Origin: Gammaproteobacteria bacterium RIFCSPHIGHO2_12_FULL_37_34
GTDB taxonomy: Bacteria; Pseudomonadota; Gammaproteobacteria; DSM-16500
Assembly (NCBI GenBank): GCA_001801495.1
Contig: MGXW01000113.1
Coordinates: forward strand, 1 to 12,013
Direction of reading: 5' to 3'
DNA length: 12,013 bases
Below are positions 1-6,913 of the stretch, in pieces (the stretch's first letter is position 1; every line of letters begins with the position of its first letter). A program made the position numbers and the translations under genes. Below the pieces are notes generated by a model, which was given only the letters and a program-made list of their open reading frames with translations, did not search any database and was not told the DNA's origin.

Positions 1-1017
1 ACCGAACGTGATGCACAAATTATTGATGCGCTTGACGGTGAACGTAAAGAAAACTTTATGTTGCATTATAATTTTCCGCCTTTCTCTGTGGGTGAGGTTG
101 GTCAAGTGGGCAGCCCAAAACGACGTGAAATCGGCCATGGCCATTTGGCTAAACGCAGTATAATGGCTGTTTTACCTGCGCCAAGTGATTTTTCTTATGT
201 GTTAAGAGTGGTTTCTGAAATTACCGAATCTAACGGTTCTAGTTCAATGGCTACAGTTTGCGGAACAAGTCTTGCATTAATGGATGCGGGTGTGCCGATT
301 AAAACCCATGTGGCAGGAGTTGCTATGGGTTTGGTCAAAGAAGGTGATCAGTTTGCTGTATTGACAGATATCTTAGGAGATGAAGATCATCTTGGTGATA
401 TGGATTTTAAAGTAGCTGGTACCAAGACTGGTGTGACTGCCTTGCAAATGGATATTAAAATAGATGGTATTACTGAAACTATTATGCAACGCGCGCTCGA
501 ACAAGCTCGTGAAGGCCGTATGCATATTTTAGAGAAAATGAATCAAGCGATGACTGGACCACGGCAAGAAATGTCAGCTTATGCGCCACGCATCTTAACC
601 ATGCGTATTCCTGCCGATAAAATTCGTGATGTCATTGGCAAAGGGGGTGTTACTATCCGTGCATTGACTGAAGAAACCGGTACAGTAGTCGATATTGGTG
701 ATGATGGTGCAATCAAAGTGGCAGCAGCTGATTTAGCTGCTTGTGAAGAAGCTATTCGACGTATCGAGCGTTTGACAGCTAATGTTGAGATAGGTGGTGT
801 ATACGAAGGTACAGTAACGAGATTAATGGAATTCGGTGCGCTTGTGAATATTTTACCGGGGAAACAAGGGCTTGTGCATATCTCACAAATTTCTAGAGAA
901 CGTGTTGCTCAAGTGAGCGATAAATTAAGTGAGGGACAAGTAGTGAAAGTAAAAGTTCTCGAAATTGATCGTCAAGGCCGTATTCGTTTAAGTATGAAAG
1001 AGATTGAAACAAGGTAA
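1..1017 (+). CDS. pnp: Polyribonucleotide nucleotidyltransferase (PNPase), 3' part of gene
   Basis: The frame is open from base 1, so the gene begins before the window; 338 residues are visible. PNPase is a phosphorolytic 3'-5' exoribonuclease of mRNA turnover. The second RNase PH domain fills about residues 1-190. It has the phosphate-binding SNGSSSMA stretch (residues 78-85) and the metal/catalytic aspartates in GDEDHLGDMDF (about 126-136). A KH domain with the GKGG loop follows (about 200-250), then an S1 RNA-binding domain starting at VEIGGVYEGTV. The protein stops just after the S1 domain (ends RLSMKEIETR), so the low-complexity tail of many gammaproteobacterial homologues, which in E. 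coli contacts RNase E, is absent. The usual upstream partner rpsO would lie outside the window. No clear terminator hairpin follows the stop. Confidence 0.97.
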   Translation, partial: TERDAQIIDALDGERKENFMLHYNFPPFSVGEVGQVGSPKRREIGHGHLAKRSIMAVLPAPSDFSYVLRVVSEITESNGSSSMATVCGTSLALMDAGVPIKTHVAGVAMGLVKEGDQFAVLTDILGDEDHLGDMDFKVAGTKTGVTALQMDIKIDGITETIMQRALEQAREGRMHILEKMNQAMTGPRQEMSAYAPRILTMRIPADKIRDVIGKGGVTIRALTEETGTVVDIGDDGAIKVAAADLAACEEAIRRIERLTANVEIGGVYEGTVTRLMEFGALVNILPGKQGLVHISQISRERVAQVSDKLSEGQVVKVKVLEIDRQGRIRLSMKEIETR

Positions 1018-1027
1018 TATACTTTGT

Positions 1028-1057
1028 TTGACAATGCCGCCTATTTTCCTTTATGAT
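1028..1057 (+). promoter_or_regulatory. Sigma70-type promoter of the rpmH operon
   Basis: A perfect -35 box TTGACA (1028-1033) and a near-consensus -10 box TATGAT (1052-1057) are separated by 18 bp. They lie between the pnp stop and the rpmH start, leaving a leader of about 40 nt. A CAGGA Shine-Dalgarno (1096-1100) sits 6 nt before the rpmH ATG. The position fits the strong promoter expected for rpmH and probably drives the genes down to mnmE. I saw no DnaA-box match in this gap. Confidence 0.75.
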
Positions 1058-1106
1058 ACTTTCCTATTTTAATAGATAAGTATTTGAAAATATTTCAGGA
1101 TTTATT

Positions 1107-1241
1107 ATGAAGCGTACATTTCAACCCAGCATTTTAAAACGAAAACGTACTCATGGCTTCCGTGCACGTATGGCTACTAAAAATGGACGAGCAGTGCTTA
1201 GTCGTCGTCGTGCCAAAGGACGTGCAAGGCTTACACCATAG
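1107..1241 (+). CDS. rpmH: 50S ribosomal protein L34
   Basis: The 44-residue protein begins MKRTFQPSILKRKRTHGFR and is rich in Arg and Lys throughout, which is the full normal length and sequence type of L34, a small rRNA-binding protein of the large subunit. It has a good CAGGA Shine-Dalgarno 6 nt ahead of the ATG and a strong promoter just upstream. rnpA starts 9 nt after the stop, the classic rpmH-rnpA pairing. The gene is short but its identity is not in doubt. Confidence 0.97.
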   Translation: MKRTFQPSILKRKRTHGFRARMATKNGRAVLSRRRAKGRARLTP

Positions 1242-1250
1242 TTTGACTTC

Positions 1251-1595
1251 ATGGCGAAACTTTCACGCACTGACAGACTTAGAAAGCAAGAACTGCGACT
1301 TAGTCAATCTCTAACAATCAAGAATAAGTATTTTTTAGCGCTATTTAAACCGAATCAGCAGAAACATGCTCGGTTAGGAATAATTGTCAGCAAGCAATTT
1401 GTGAGGCGTGCGGTAGATAGAAACCTACTGAAACGGGTAGTGCGAGAGAGTTTTCGATACCACAAAGAAGATTTAAAAGAACTTGATATTGTGGTTATAA
1501 TCCGTTCAGAATGTAGCACATTTGGCGCCAAAATTTGGCGAAATGATATAGATAACTTATGGCAAAAATTAATTGCTTCATTAAAAATTGCTTAA
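1251..1595 (+). CDS. rnpA: Ribonuclease P protein component
   Basis: A 114-residue basic protein in the normal place between rpmH and yidD. RnpA is the protein cofactor of the RNase P ribozyme, which matures tRNA 5' ends. The core ARLGIIVSK...RRAVDRNLLKRVVRESFR (residues 40-69) matches the family's beta strand and RNR helix. The family's RNR motif, however, reads R57-N58-L59: the second arginine, normally followed by (I/L)KR, is leucine (codon CTA). The N-terminal part is also divergent and lacks the usual F-x-x-V-F pattern. No strong Shine-Dalgarno precedes the ATG, so translation may be coupled to rpmH. The 3' end overlaps yidD by 37 bp. Identity rests on core similarity plus synteny. Confidence 0.93.
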   Translation: MAKLSRTDRLRKQELRLSQSLTIKNKYFLALFKPNQQKHARLGIIVSKQFVRRAVDRNLLKRVVRESFRYHKEDLKELDIVVIIRSECSTFGAKIWRNDIDNLWQKLIASLKIA

Positions 1596-1795
1596 TCACA
1601 CTTATTCGCTGTTATCGTTTTATGTTTAGTGCGCTATTAGGCTACTGTTGTCGTTTCGAACCGTCTTGTTCTTCTTATACAATAGAGGCAATCCATGTTT
1701 ATGGATGTATAAAAGGGTGTTATTTAGGCGGTCGAAGATTATTATGTTGTCATCCTTGGCATTCAGGTGGTATAGATCCAGTTCCGAAAAGATAG
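1559..1795 (+). CDS. yidD: Membrane protein insertion efficiency factor YidD
   Basis: A 78-residue cysteine-rich protein with the family pattern: an N-terminal amphipathic/hydrophobic stretch (LITLIRCYRFMFSALLG), then CRFEPSCSSYTIEAIHVYG, then RRLLCCHPWHSGGIDPVP. YidD is a small inner-membrane-associated protein thought to aid YidC-dependent insertion of membrane proteins. Its start lies inside rnpA in another frame (37-bp overlap), a common arrangement that suggests coupled translation. The yidC start follows 15 bp after the stop. A start farther downstream would cut the N-terminal helix, so the ATG at 1559 is preferred. Confidence 0.95.
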   Translation: MAKINCFIKNCLITLIRCYRFMFSALLGYCCRFEPSCSSYTIEAIHVYGCIKGCYLGGRRLLCCHPWHSGGIDPVPKR

Positions 1796-1810
1796 GTAAT
1801 CACAAAAAAT

Positions 1811-3475
1811 ATGCTAGATAATATTCGTATTGCTTTATATGCTGTGCTAGTTATATTAGCTTTTTTATTATATCAAGCTTGGGTGCCAAAGCCTGCGACA
1901 ATTACGCAATCATCAACGATTGCCGCAGGACGCTTTGTTCCTGATAGTGTGACCACTCCTGTTACAACATCGGCAACATCTCAAACAACCCAACCATCTA
2001 CTCCCATACCTGCTCTCGCCCCCCCAGTAAAGGGAAAATTAATTAAAGTAACCACAGATTTATTTGAAGTAAGCATTGATACGCGTGGTGGCGATATTGT
2101 GAGCGCAAAATTATTAAAATATCCAGAATCGTTAGATGCCAAGGCACCTTTTGTTTTATTAAATGATGATGCAAATACACGTTATATTGCTGAAAGCGGG
2201 TTGTTGAGCAAGCAAGGGCCGGATACAAGCGATGGCCAGGCGCTTTATGTCAGTCCACAATCAGAGTATTTGCTTTCTCAAGAAGAAAACAATTTAACTG
2301 TTAAATTAACTTGGCAAAAAGATAGAATAACCGTTACTAAATTATTTACATTCGCTCGTGGTCATTACGAAATTAAAATGAATTATATTATCGATAACCA
2401 ATCGACTCATTCATGGACAGGTAATTTATATACGCAATTAATGCGAACCAATACACCACCATTAAATCATGGAGGTTTAGTTAACTTAGCAACTTATTTC
2501 GGCGCGGCTATTTCTAGCCCACAAAAACCATTTGAAAAAATTTCCTTTAAAGACATGCTATCTACTAATCTCAATCAAACTATTCCTGATGGTTGGGCAG
2601 CCATGATACAACATTATTTTATTAGCGCCTGGATTCCTCCAAAAACAGCTGTTTCAACGTATTATTCACGAGTGACTCAAGATCATTTATATACCATTGG
2701 TATGATGGGGTCACCGCTCATCGTTGCGCCAGGAACAAAAGCATCGACTGAAGCAAAATTATATGTGGGCCCTGCTATTACTGATCAATTAGAACAAGCG
2801 GCGCCTGGGTTACAACTAACCATTGATTATGGGTGGTTTTGGTTTATTTCAGTTATTATTTTTTGGATGATGCAACATATTTATGACGTGGTTGGTAACT
2901 GGGGGTGGTCAATTGTTTTGGTTACGGTCATTATTAAATTGCTTTTCTATTATCCTTCCAATAAAAGTTATCGCTCCATGAGCGCGATGAAAAAACTACA
3001 GCCAAAAATGGAAGCATTAAAATTACGCTACGGGGATGATAGACAGAAGTTAACGCAAGCTACATTAGAATTATATCGAGAAGAAAAAGTAAACCCCATG
3101 AGCGGCTGTTTGCCGATTTTAATTCAAATTCCTGTTTTCATTGCTTTGTATTGGGTATTAGTAGAAAGTGTACAATTACGCCAAGCACCATTTATTTTCT
3201 GGATTCGCGATCTTTCACAACAAGATCCTTATTATATTTTGCCAGTTTTAATGGGGATTTCTATGTTTTTGCAGCAAAGGTTAAACCCACCCCCACCCGA
3301 TCCTTTGCAGGCAAAAGTGATGATGGCGATGCCAATTGTTTTTACAGCGTTATTTGCAAATTTCCCAGCGGGATTAATGTTGTATTGGTTTGTGAATAAT
3401 GCCTTATCCTTCCTTCAGCAGTGGCATATCATGCATAAAATGGGCAAGGAAGGGATAGCCAAGCAATCTCGATGA
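1811..3475 (+). CDS. yidC: Membrane protein insertase YidC
   Basis: A 554-residue full-length Gram-negative YidC (Oxa1/Alb3 family), which inserts membrane proteins alone or with SecYEG. TM1 lies at residues 7-24. A Thr/Ser/Pro-rich linker (about 40-75) leads to the large periplasmic domain (about 76-335). The conserved insertase core follows, with TM2 near 343-380, a cytoplasmic coiled loop (SMSAMKKLQPKM...NPMSGCLP), and further TM segments near 435-455, 474-490 and 505-535. The positively charged residue in the hydrophilic groove (Arg366 in E. coli) appears as Lys376 in VTVIIKLLFYYP, a conservative change. The C-terminus is basic. The stop overlaps the mnmE start (ATGA). A run of seven C at 2019-2025 lies in the linker; the frame is intact. 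Confidence 0.97.
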   Translation: MLDNIRIALYAVLVILAFLLYQAWVPKPATITQSSTIAAGRFVPDSVTTPVTTSATSQTTQPSTPIPALAPPVKGKLIKVTTDLFEVSIDTRGGDIVSAKLLKYPESLDAKAPFVLLNDDANTRYIAESGLLSKQGPDTSDGQALYVSPQSEYLLSQEENNLTVKLTWQKDRITVTKLFTFARGHYEIKMNYIIDNQSTHSWTGNLYTQLMRTNTPPLNHGGLVNLATYFGAAISSPQKPFEKISFKDMLSTNLNQTIPDGWAAMIQHYFISAWIPPKTAVSTYYSRVTQDHLYTIGMMGSPLIVAPGTKASTEAKLYVGPAITDQLEQAAPGLQLTIDYGWFWFISVIIFWMMQHIYDVVGNWGWSIVLVTVIIKLLFYYPSNKSYRSMSAMKKLQPKMEALKLRYGDDRQKLTQATLELYREEKVNPMSGCLPILIQIPVFIALYWVLVESVQLRQAPFIFWIRDLSQQDPYYILPVLMGISMFLQQRLNPPPPDPLQAKVMMAMPIVFTALFANFPAGLMLYWFVNNALSFLQQWHIMHKMGKEGIAKQSR

Positions 3476-4815
3476 ATACGTTCATCGAAACGATTGTTGC
3501 TATGGCGACACCGAAAGGACGTGGCGGTGTCGCAATTGTTCGTATATCAGGTCCACAGGTTAAACAAATCATGATGGCGGTGCTTAAAAAAGAACTGGCG
3601 CCGCGTCAGGCCACTTATCTTCCTTTTTATGATATTGAAAACCAAATAATAGATGAAGGCATCGCTATTTTTTTTCCATCGCCTCATTCTTTTACTGGAG
3701 AAGATGTGTTGGAATTACATAGCCATGGCGGTCCCGTTATTGTTGATTTGTTATTACAGTGCGCCATTACATTAGGCGCACGATTAGCGCGTCCTGGTGA
3801 ATTTTCAGAACGCGCATTTTTAAATGGGAAAATAGATTTAACTCAAGCAGAAGCCATCGCTGATTTAATTAATGCCTCTTCAAAACAAGCAGCACGTAGC
3901 GCTATTCGCTCATTACAAGGTGATTTTTCAAAACACATTCATCAGCTGAAGGAACACATTATTTATTTACGTACGTACATGGAAGCAGCAATTGATTTTG
4001 CTACAGAAGAAATTGATTTTTTGAGTGATGAAACCATTCAAACTCGTTTTAAGACTATTTTAAATACACTCACATTCATTCAACAACAAGCCAAACAAGG
4101 CAGTTTATTGCGCGAAGGTATTGTTGCTGTGATTATGGGCGAACCCAATGTGGGCAAGTCGAGTTTACTGAATTGTTTAAGTGGTAAAGATATTGCTATT
4201 GTTACAGATATTCCAGGCACCACGCGGGATATATTGCGCGATGTGATGTTGATTGATGGTTTACCTATGCATGTTATTGATACAGCTGGGTTACGAGAAA
4301 GTGATGATGTGATTGAACAAGAAGGTATGCGCCGTGCTTATCAAGAAATGGATCGAGCAGATGTTGTGCTTTATCTCATTGATGCGAGCAGACAAACAAC
4401 AAATAGTGTAGAAGAATTGCCGCTCGCTTTATCTTGCAAACCAATCATTTTTGTTCGCAATAAAATAGATTTAATTGATGAGTCACCAAGTATTTCTGTG
4501 GGTAATCAGGTGGTTGTTTCATTATCTGCTAAAAAAGGATTGGGCATTGATTTGCTAAAAAATCACATTAAAACCCAGGTGGGTTTTAATGAAACATCAG
4601 AAGGTGTTTTTCTTGCTAGATTACGACATCTTGATGCGTTGTCGCGCGCAAAGATGTATTTAGAAGCAAGCGTTACTCAATTCAAAACGTTATCCTATGA
4701 ATTAGCAGCGGAGGATTTACGTCTTGCGCATCTTGCTTTAAGTGAAATAACAGGGCAATTTACTTCTGATGATTTGTTAGGACAGATTTTTTCAAATTTT
4801 TGTGTTGGTAAATAA
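3472..4815 (+). CDS. mnmE: tRNA uridine-5-carboxymethylaminomethyl modification GTPase MnmE
   Basis: A 447-residue full-length protein. With MnmG, MnmE modifies the wobble uridine (U34) of certain tRNAs. The N-terminal formyl-THF-binding domain (about 1-118) opens with ETIVAMATPKGRGGVAIVRISG. The G domain (about 216-375) carries G1 GEPNVGKS (223-230), G2 TTRD (250-253), G3 DTAG (270-273), G4 NKID (330-333) and G5 SAK (352-354). The helical domain ends in FTSDDLLGQIFSNFCVGK, with the conserved terminal CxGK and its cysteine at 444. Translation is probably coupled to yidC through the ATGA overlap. mnmG is not adjacent in this window. Confidence 0.98.
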   Translation: MNTFIETIVAMATPKGRGGVAIVRISGPQVKQIMMAVLKKELAPRQATYLPFYDIENQIIDEGIAIFFPSPHSFTGEDVLELHSHGGPVIVDLLLQCAITLGARLARPGEFSERAFLNGKIDLTQAEAIADLINASSKQAARSAIRSLQGDFSKHIHQLKEHIIYLRTYMEAAIDFATEEIDFLSDETIQTRFKTILNTLTFIQQQAKQGSLLREGIVAVIMGEPNVGKSSLLNCLSGKDIAIVTDIPGTTRDILRDVMLIDGLPMHVIDTAGLRESDDVIEQEGMRRAYQEMDRADVVLYLIDASRQTTNSVEELPLALSCKPIIFVRNKIDLIDESPSISVGNQVVVSLSAKKGLGIDLLKNHIKTQVGFNETSEGVFLARLRHLDALSRAKMYLEASVTQFKTLSYELAAEDLRLAHLALSEITGQFTSDDLLGQIFSNFCVGK

Positions 4816-4816
4816 C

Positions 4817-4835
4817 ATGATACGTATCGTATCAT
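4817..4835. repeat. Perfect 8-bp inverted repeat between mnmE and the phosphoribosyltransferase gene
   Basis: ATGATACG (4817-4824), a TAT spacer, then CGTATCAT (4828-4835). It begins 2 bp after the mnmE stop and ends 8 bp before the next ATG, filling most of the 28-bp gap. An overlapping 10-bp perfect palindrome GATACGTATC lies inside it. With no U-tract after the stem it is a poor intrinsic terminator. It could be an operator or an RNA hairpin affecting initiation of the downstream gene. The repeat is certain; its role is not known. Confidence 0.6.
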
Positions 4836-4843
4836 AGCAGTAT

Positions 4844-5488
4844 ATGAAACAATATCTCAATCGACAAGAAGCAGGAAAGATTTTAGCAAATGAACTACAT
4901 GCGTATGCTAAACGCGCTGATGTAATTGTATTAGCCTTACCGCGCGGGGGGGTACCAGTTGCTTTTGAAATTGCTAAAGCATTACAAGTTCCACTGGATA
5001 TTTTTATTGTACGTAAATTAGGTGTGCCTTTGCATGAGGAACTTGCGATGGGTGCAATCGCAACAGGTGATGTTACTGTTTTTAATGATGAGATTATTCG
5101 AGATTTAGCTATTTCGCCCGATGCTATCAAACAAGTGATCAATACCGAACGAGAAGAAATAAAACGTCGTGAAATAGCTTATCGTGGACATCGCCCCCCT
5201 CCTCATTTGCGCGATAAAACTATTATTCTTGTGGATGATGGTATTGCAACAGGCGCAACCATGCGTGCTGCGATTAAAGCATTAGATCAATTTCATCCAA
5301 CGAGTGTGATCATTGCTGTACCTGTAGCTGATGAATCATTATGCCAACAATTACGGTTATTAGTTGATGAAGTGATTTGTCCATTGCGGCCAAACCAATT
5401 TTATGCAGTTGGAGCATGGTATGAAAATTTTTCACAAACAGAAGATGATGAAGTTCGCGCGTTATTAAAAGAAAGTTATCTAGGATAA
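4844..5488 (+). CDS. Predicted phosphoribosyltransferase (COG1926-like)
   Basis: A 214-residue protein of the type I PRTase fold. The PRPP-binding loop is clear: ILVDDGIATGATM at 128-140 (two acidic residues followed by the TGxT phosphate loop). The N-terminal LALPRGGVPVAFEIA (30-44) and VRKLGVPLHEELAMGA (56-71) segments are typical of the uncharacterised COG1926 branch rather than of a purine- or pyrimidine-salvage enzyme with a known base. The substrate cannot be told from sequence. An alpha/beta hydrolase gene starts 5 bp after the stop; in some bacteria the two functions are adjacent or fused, which supports a joint role. There is only a weak Shine-Dalgarno, and the palindrome at 4817-4835 sits immediately upstream. 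Confidence 0.88.
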   Translation: MKQYLNRQEAGKILANELHAYAKRADVIVLALPRGGVPVAFEIAKALQVPLDIFIVRKLGVPLHEELAMGAIATGDVTVFNDEIIRDLAISPDAIKQVINTEREEIKRREIAYRGHRPPPHLRDKTIILVDDGIATGATMRAAIKALDQFHPTSVIIAVPVADESLCQQLRLLVDEVICPLRPNQFYAVGAWYENFSQTEDDEVRALLKESYLG

Positions 5489-5493
5489 GTTTC

Positions 5494-6165
5494 ATGAATC
5501 AATTTGCAATCGATAACGACTATTCTACTATTATTCCTTGCGGGGATATCCATTTGGATGGAATTTTGCATGTTCCCAAAAGAGCAACAAGTATTGTTTT
5601 ATTTGTTCATGGCAGTGGTAGTAGTCGGTTTAGTTCTCGTAATCAATTTATTGCAAACATATTACAACAAGCCAATATAGCAACTTTATTATTTGATTTG
5701 TTGACATCGGAAGAAGATAAAATTGATGAGCATACACGAGAATATCGATTCAATATTGAGTTGTTGGCAACGCGATTATTAGCTGCGACCAATTGGATAT
5801 TGACCCAATCGTTATTACAAAAATTGCTCATAGGTTATTTTGGTGCAAGCACAGGCGGGGGTGCTGCTTTATTGGCAGCCGCACAAGAGCAAAATCTTAT
5901 TCAAGCCATTGTCTCACGCGGTGGGCGACCAGATCTTGCAGGACCTGCGTTGCAGCAAGTAAAAGCAGCAACATTATTACTAGTGGGTGGTGATGATGAA
6001 TCAGTTATTGCATTTAATCAACAAGCGTTTAAAGCATTACAATGTATGAAAGAGTTAACAATCATTCCTGGCGCTACTCATTTATTTGAGGAACCAGGCA
6101 AGTTGGCTGTAGTCGCACAATTGGCAAAGGAATGGTTTGAACGTTATCTTATCCAACGACTGTAA
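5494..6165 (+). CDS. Alpha/beta hydrolase (dienelactone hydrolase-like)
   Basis: A 223-residue single-domain hydrolase with no signal peptide, so probably cytoplasmic. After an N-terminal strand pair (IPCGDIHLDGILHVP) comes the oxyanion loop VHGSGSS (38-44) and the nucleophile elbow GASTGGG with Ser119. The acid is probably Asp167 or Asp168 in GGDDES, and the catalytic His is His196 in PGATHLFEE, so the triad looks complete. A good AGGA (5482-5485) lies 8 nt before the ATG, overlapping the end of the phosphoribosyltransferase gene; the two form one transcription unit. The substrate is unknown. The 3' end overlaps the convergent PEBP gene by 22 bp. Confidence 0.88.
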   Translation: MNQFAIDNDYSTIIPCGDIHLDGILHVPKRATSIVLFVHGSGSSRFSSRNQFIANILQQANIATLLFDLLTSEEDKIDEHTREYRFNIELLATRLLAATNWILTQSLLQKLLIGYFGASTGGGAALLAAAQEQNLIQAIVSRGGRPDLAGPALQQVKAATLLLVGGDDESVIAFNQQAFKALQCMKELTIIPGATHLFEEPGKLAVVAQLAKEWFERYLIQRL

Positions 6166-6677
6166 ACCGCGGTCAATTGTGTTTTCCCTAACATATGTTT
6201 TTGGATTGTATCAAGTACAGTTTTCGCATCTGCTTCGGCTGGAAGCGTTAGTTTTGAGTCAAGCGCATATAATGTAAACTCATAAGAGTGAGCACTTCCT
6301 TTTGGCGGACAAGGGCCATTATATTGAAGTTTACCAAAACTATTTTTTCCTATTAGCGATCCTGTTGGTTTATCTGTACCTTGTGGTAAATGAGTTGTGG
6401 AAGTTGGAATGTTGTAGAGTACCCAATGATAAAAAATCCCACTAGGTGTTTTAGCGTCTGACATAATAAATACGAGTGATTGAGTTTTAGCAGGCAATCC
6501 CGCCCATTCAAATTGTGGCGATACATCTTTTCCATCGCACGTATAAAGAACAGGCAGCGCTCCTTGATCGAGAAAAGCGTTGGTACTCAGTATAAATGTT
6601 GTGGCTGTTTCTTCTGCATAGACAGATGAGGCGATAATTGCAATTATACTAATAATGGTGAATAGTATTTTGTACAC
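6144..6677 (-). CDS. Secreted PEBP-family protein (YbhB/YbcL-like, Raf kinase inhibitor-like)
   Basis: I place the start at the GTG codon at 6677-6675, giving 177 residues, because an AAGGAG Shine-Dalgarno (6692-6687) lies 9 nt upstream. The ATG at 6719 would put this Shine-Dalgarno inside the gene and add 14 residues ahead of the signal peptide. From the GTG the protein starts with Lys at position 3, a hydrophobic core (ILFTIISIIAIIASS) and a VYA-E cleavage site after residue 21, so it is probably periplasmic. The mature part has the PEBP family marks: CDGKDVSPQFEW, MSDAKTPSG-FYHWVLYNIP and YNGPCPPKGSAHSYEFTLYALD, the phosphatidylethanolamine-binding/anion pocket. The bacterial family role is not well defined. 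It converges with the hydrolase gene (22-bp overlap). Confidence 0.92.
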   Translation of the reverse strand: MYKILFTIISIIAIIASSVYAEETATTFILSTNAFLDQGALPVLYTCDGKDVSPQFEWAGLPAKTQSLVFIMSDAKTPSGIFYHWVLYNIPTSTTHLPQGTDKPTGSLIGKNSFGKLQYNGPCPPKGSAHSYEFTLYALDSKLTLPAEADAKTVLDTIQKHMLGKTQLTAVYSRWIR

Positions 6678-6686
6678 AATACGATG

Positions 6687-6692
6687 CTCCTT
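6687..6692 (-). promoter_or_regulatory. Shine-Dalgarno that fixes the PEBP start codon
   Basis: AAGGAG on the minus strand, 9 nt upstream of the GTG at 6677. It is the strongest Shine-Dalgarno in the window and argues for the GTG start over the ATG at 6719. It begins 5 nt after the end of the 6698-6732 hairpin, close enough for the hairpin to influence ribosome access. Confidence 0.75.
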
Positions 6693-6697
6693 GTATG

Positions 6698-6732
6698 AAA
6701 AGATAAAATAATGTAGCATTATTTTATCTTTT
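6698..6732 (-). promoter_or_regulatory. 16-bp perfect inverted repeat in the leader of the PEBP gene
   Basis: AAAAGATAAAATAATG (6698-6713), a 3-nt TAG loop, then CATTATTTTATCTTTT (6717-6732). The arms pair perfectly over 16 bp, nearly all A-T. On the PEBP (minus) strand the hairpin is followed by TTTTCATAC and then the AAGGAG. It may be a leader hairpin acting on translation or transcription, or a dyad operator: a TAAAAT resembling a -10 box lies within it. It sits in a divergent gap, so it is not needed as a gene-end terminator. The structure is seen directly; its function is inferred. Confidence 0.6.
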
Positions 6733-6782
6733 GATCATTTAAACAAGTTCGATTTATTTTTGCAACAATATTTTTAAATAGC

Positions 6783-6913
6783 CTCAGTACACGACAAAAT
6801 TTCCGTTTGTCCTGAGGAGATCGATTTTGTTTTCCGTTCGTGCTTCGAGACGTCGCGCGCAGCGCGACGTCTCGAAGCACGAAGGGTCAATGGAAATTTT
6901 GTCGTGTACTGAG
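6783..6913. mobile_element. 131-bp MITE-like element with 22-bp terminal inverted repeats and 8-bp target duplication
   Basis: The termini 6783-6804 (starting CTCAGTACACGAC) and 6892-6913 are perfect inverted repeats of 22 bp. Immediately outside, TAAATAGC occurs at 6775-6782 and again at 6914-6921, an exact 8-bp direct repeat that reads as a target-site duplication. The interior is GC-rich compared with its surroundings and contains a perfect 22-bp hairpin (6837-6883). There is no coding capacity for a transposase, so movement would require one supplied in trans; an 8-bp duplication is made by several IS families and I cannot name one. It lies between the PEBP gene and pilT, ending 33 bp before the pilT ATG. 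Confidence 0.82.
6837..6883. repeat. 22-bp perfect hairpin inside the MITE
   Basis: The arms 6837-6858 and 6862-6883 are exact reverse complements separated by the trinucleotide GCA. The stem contains CTTCGAGACGTCGCGC and is much more GC-rich than the host genes. A CCTGAGGAG motif sits to the left (6811-6819). CTTCGAGACG and CCTGAGGAG recall REP-like intergenic palindromes seen in many proteobacteria; that likeness is from memory and unverified. Transcribed either way it would make a very stable stem, but it lacks the U-tract of a standard terminator. Confidence 0.8.

Noticed and set aside
1018..1106. Replication origin near rpmH
   Set aside because: The gap is only 89 bp, holds a promoter, and has no visible DnaA-box cluster; dnaA is not adjacent.
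2019..2025. Run of seven C in yidC, and a G run near 4946-4952 in the phosphoribosyltransferase gene, as phase-variation tracts
   Set aside because: Both frames are intact, yidC is essential in most bacteria, and runs of seven are short for contingency loci.
6678..6719. ATG at 6719 as start of the PEBP protein
   Set aside because: It adds 14 residues ahead of a well-formed signal peptide and lies inside the hairpin, whereas the GTG at 6677 has AAGGAG at ideal spacing.
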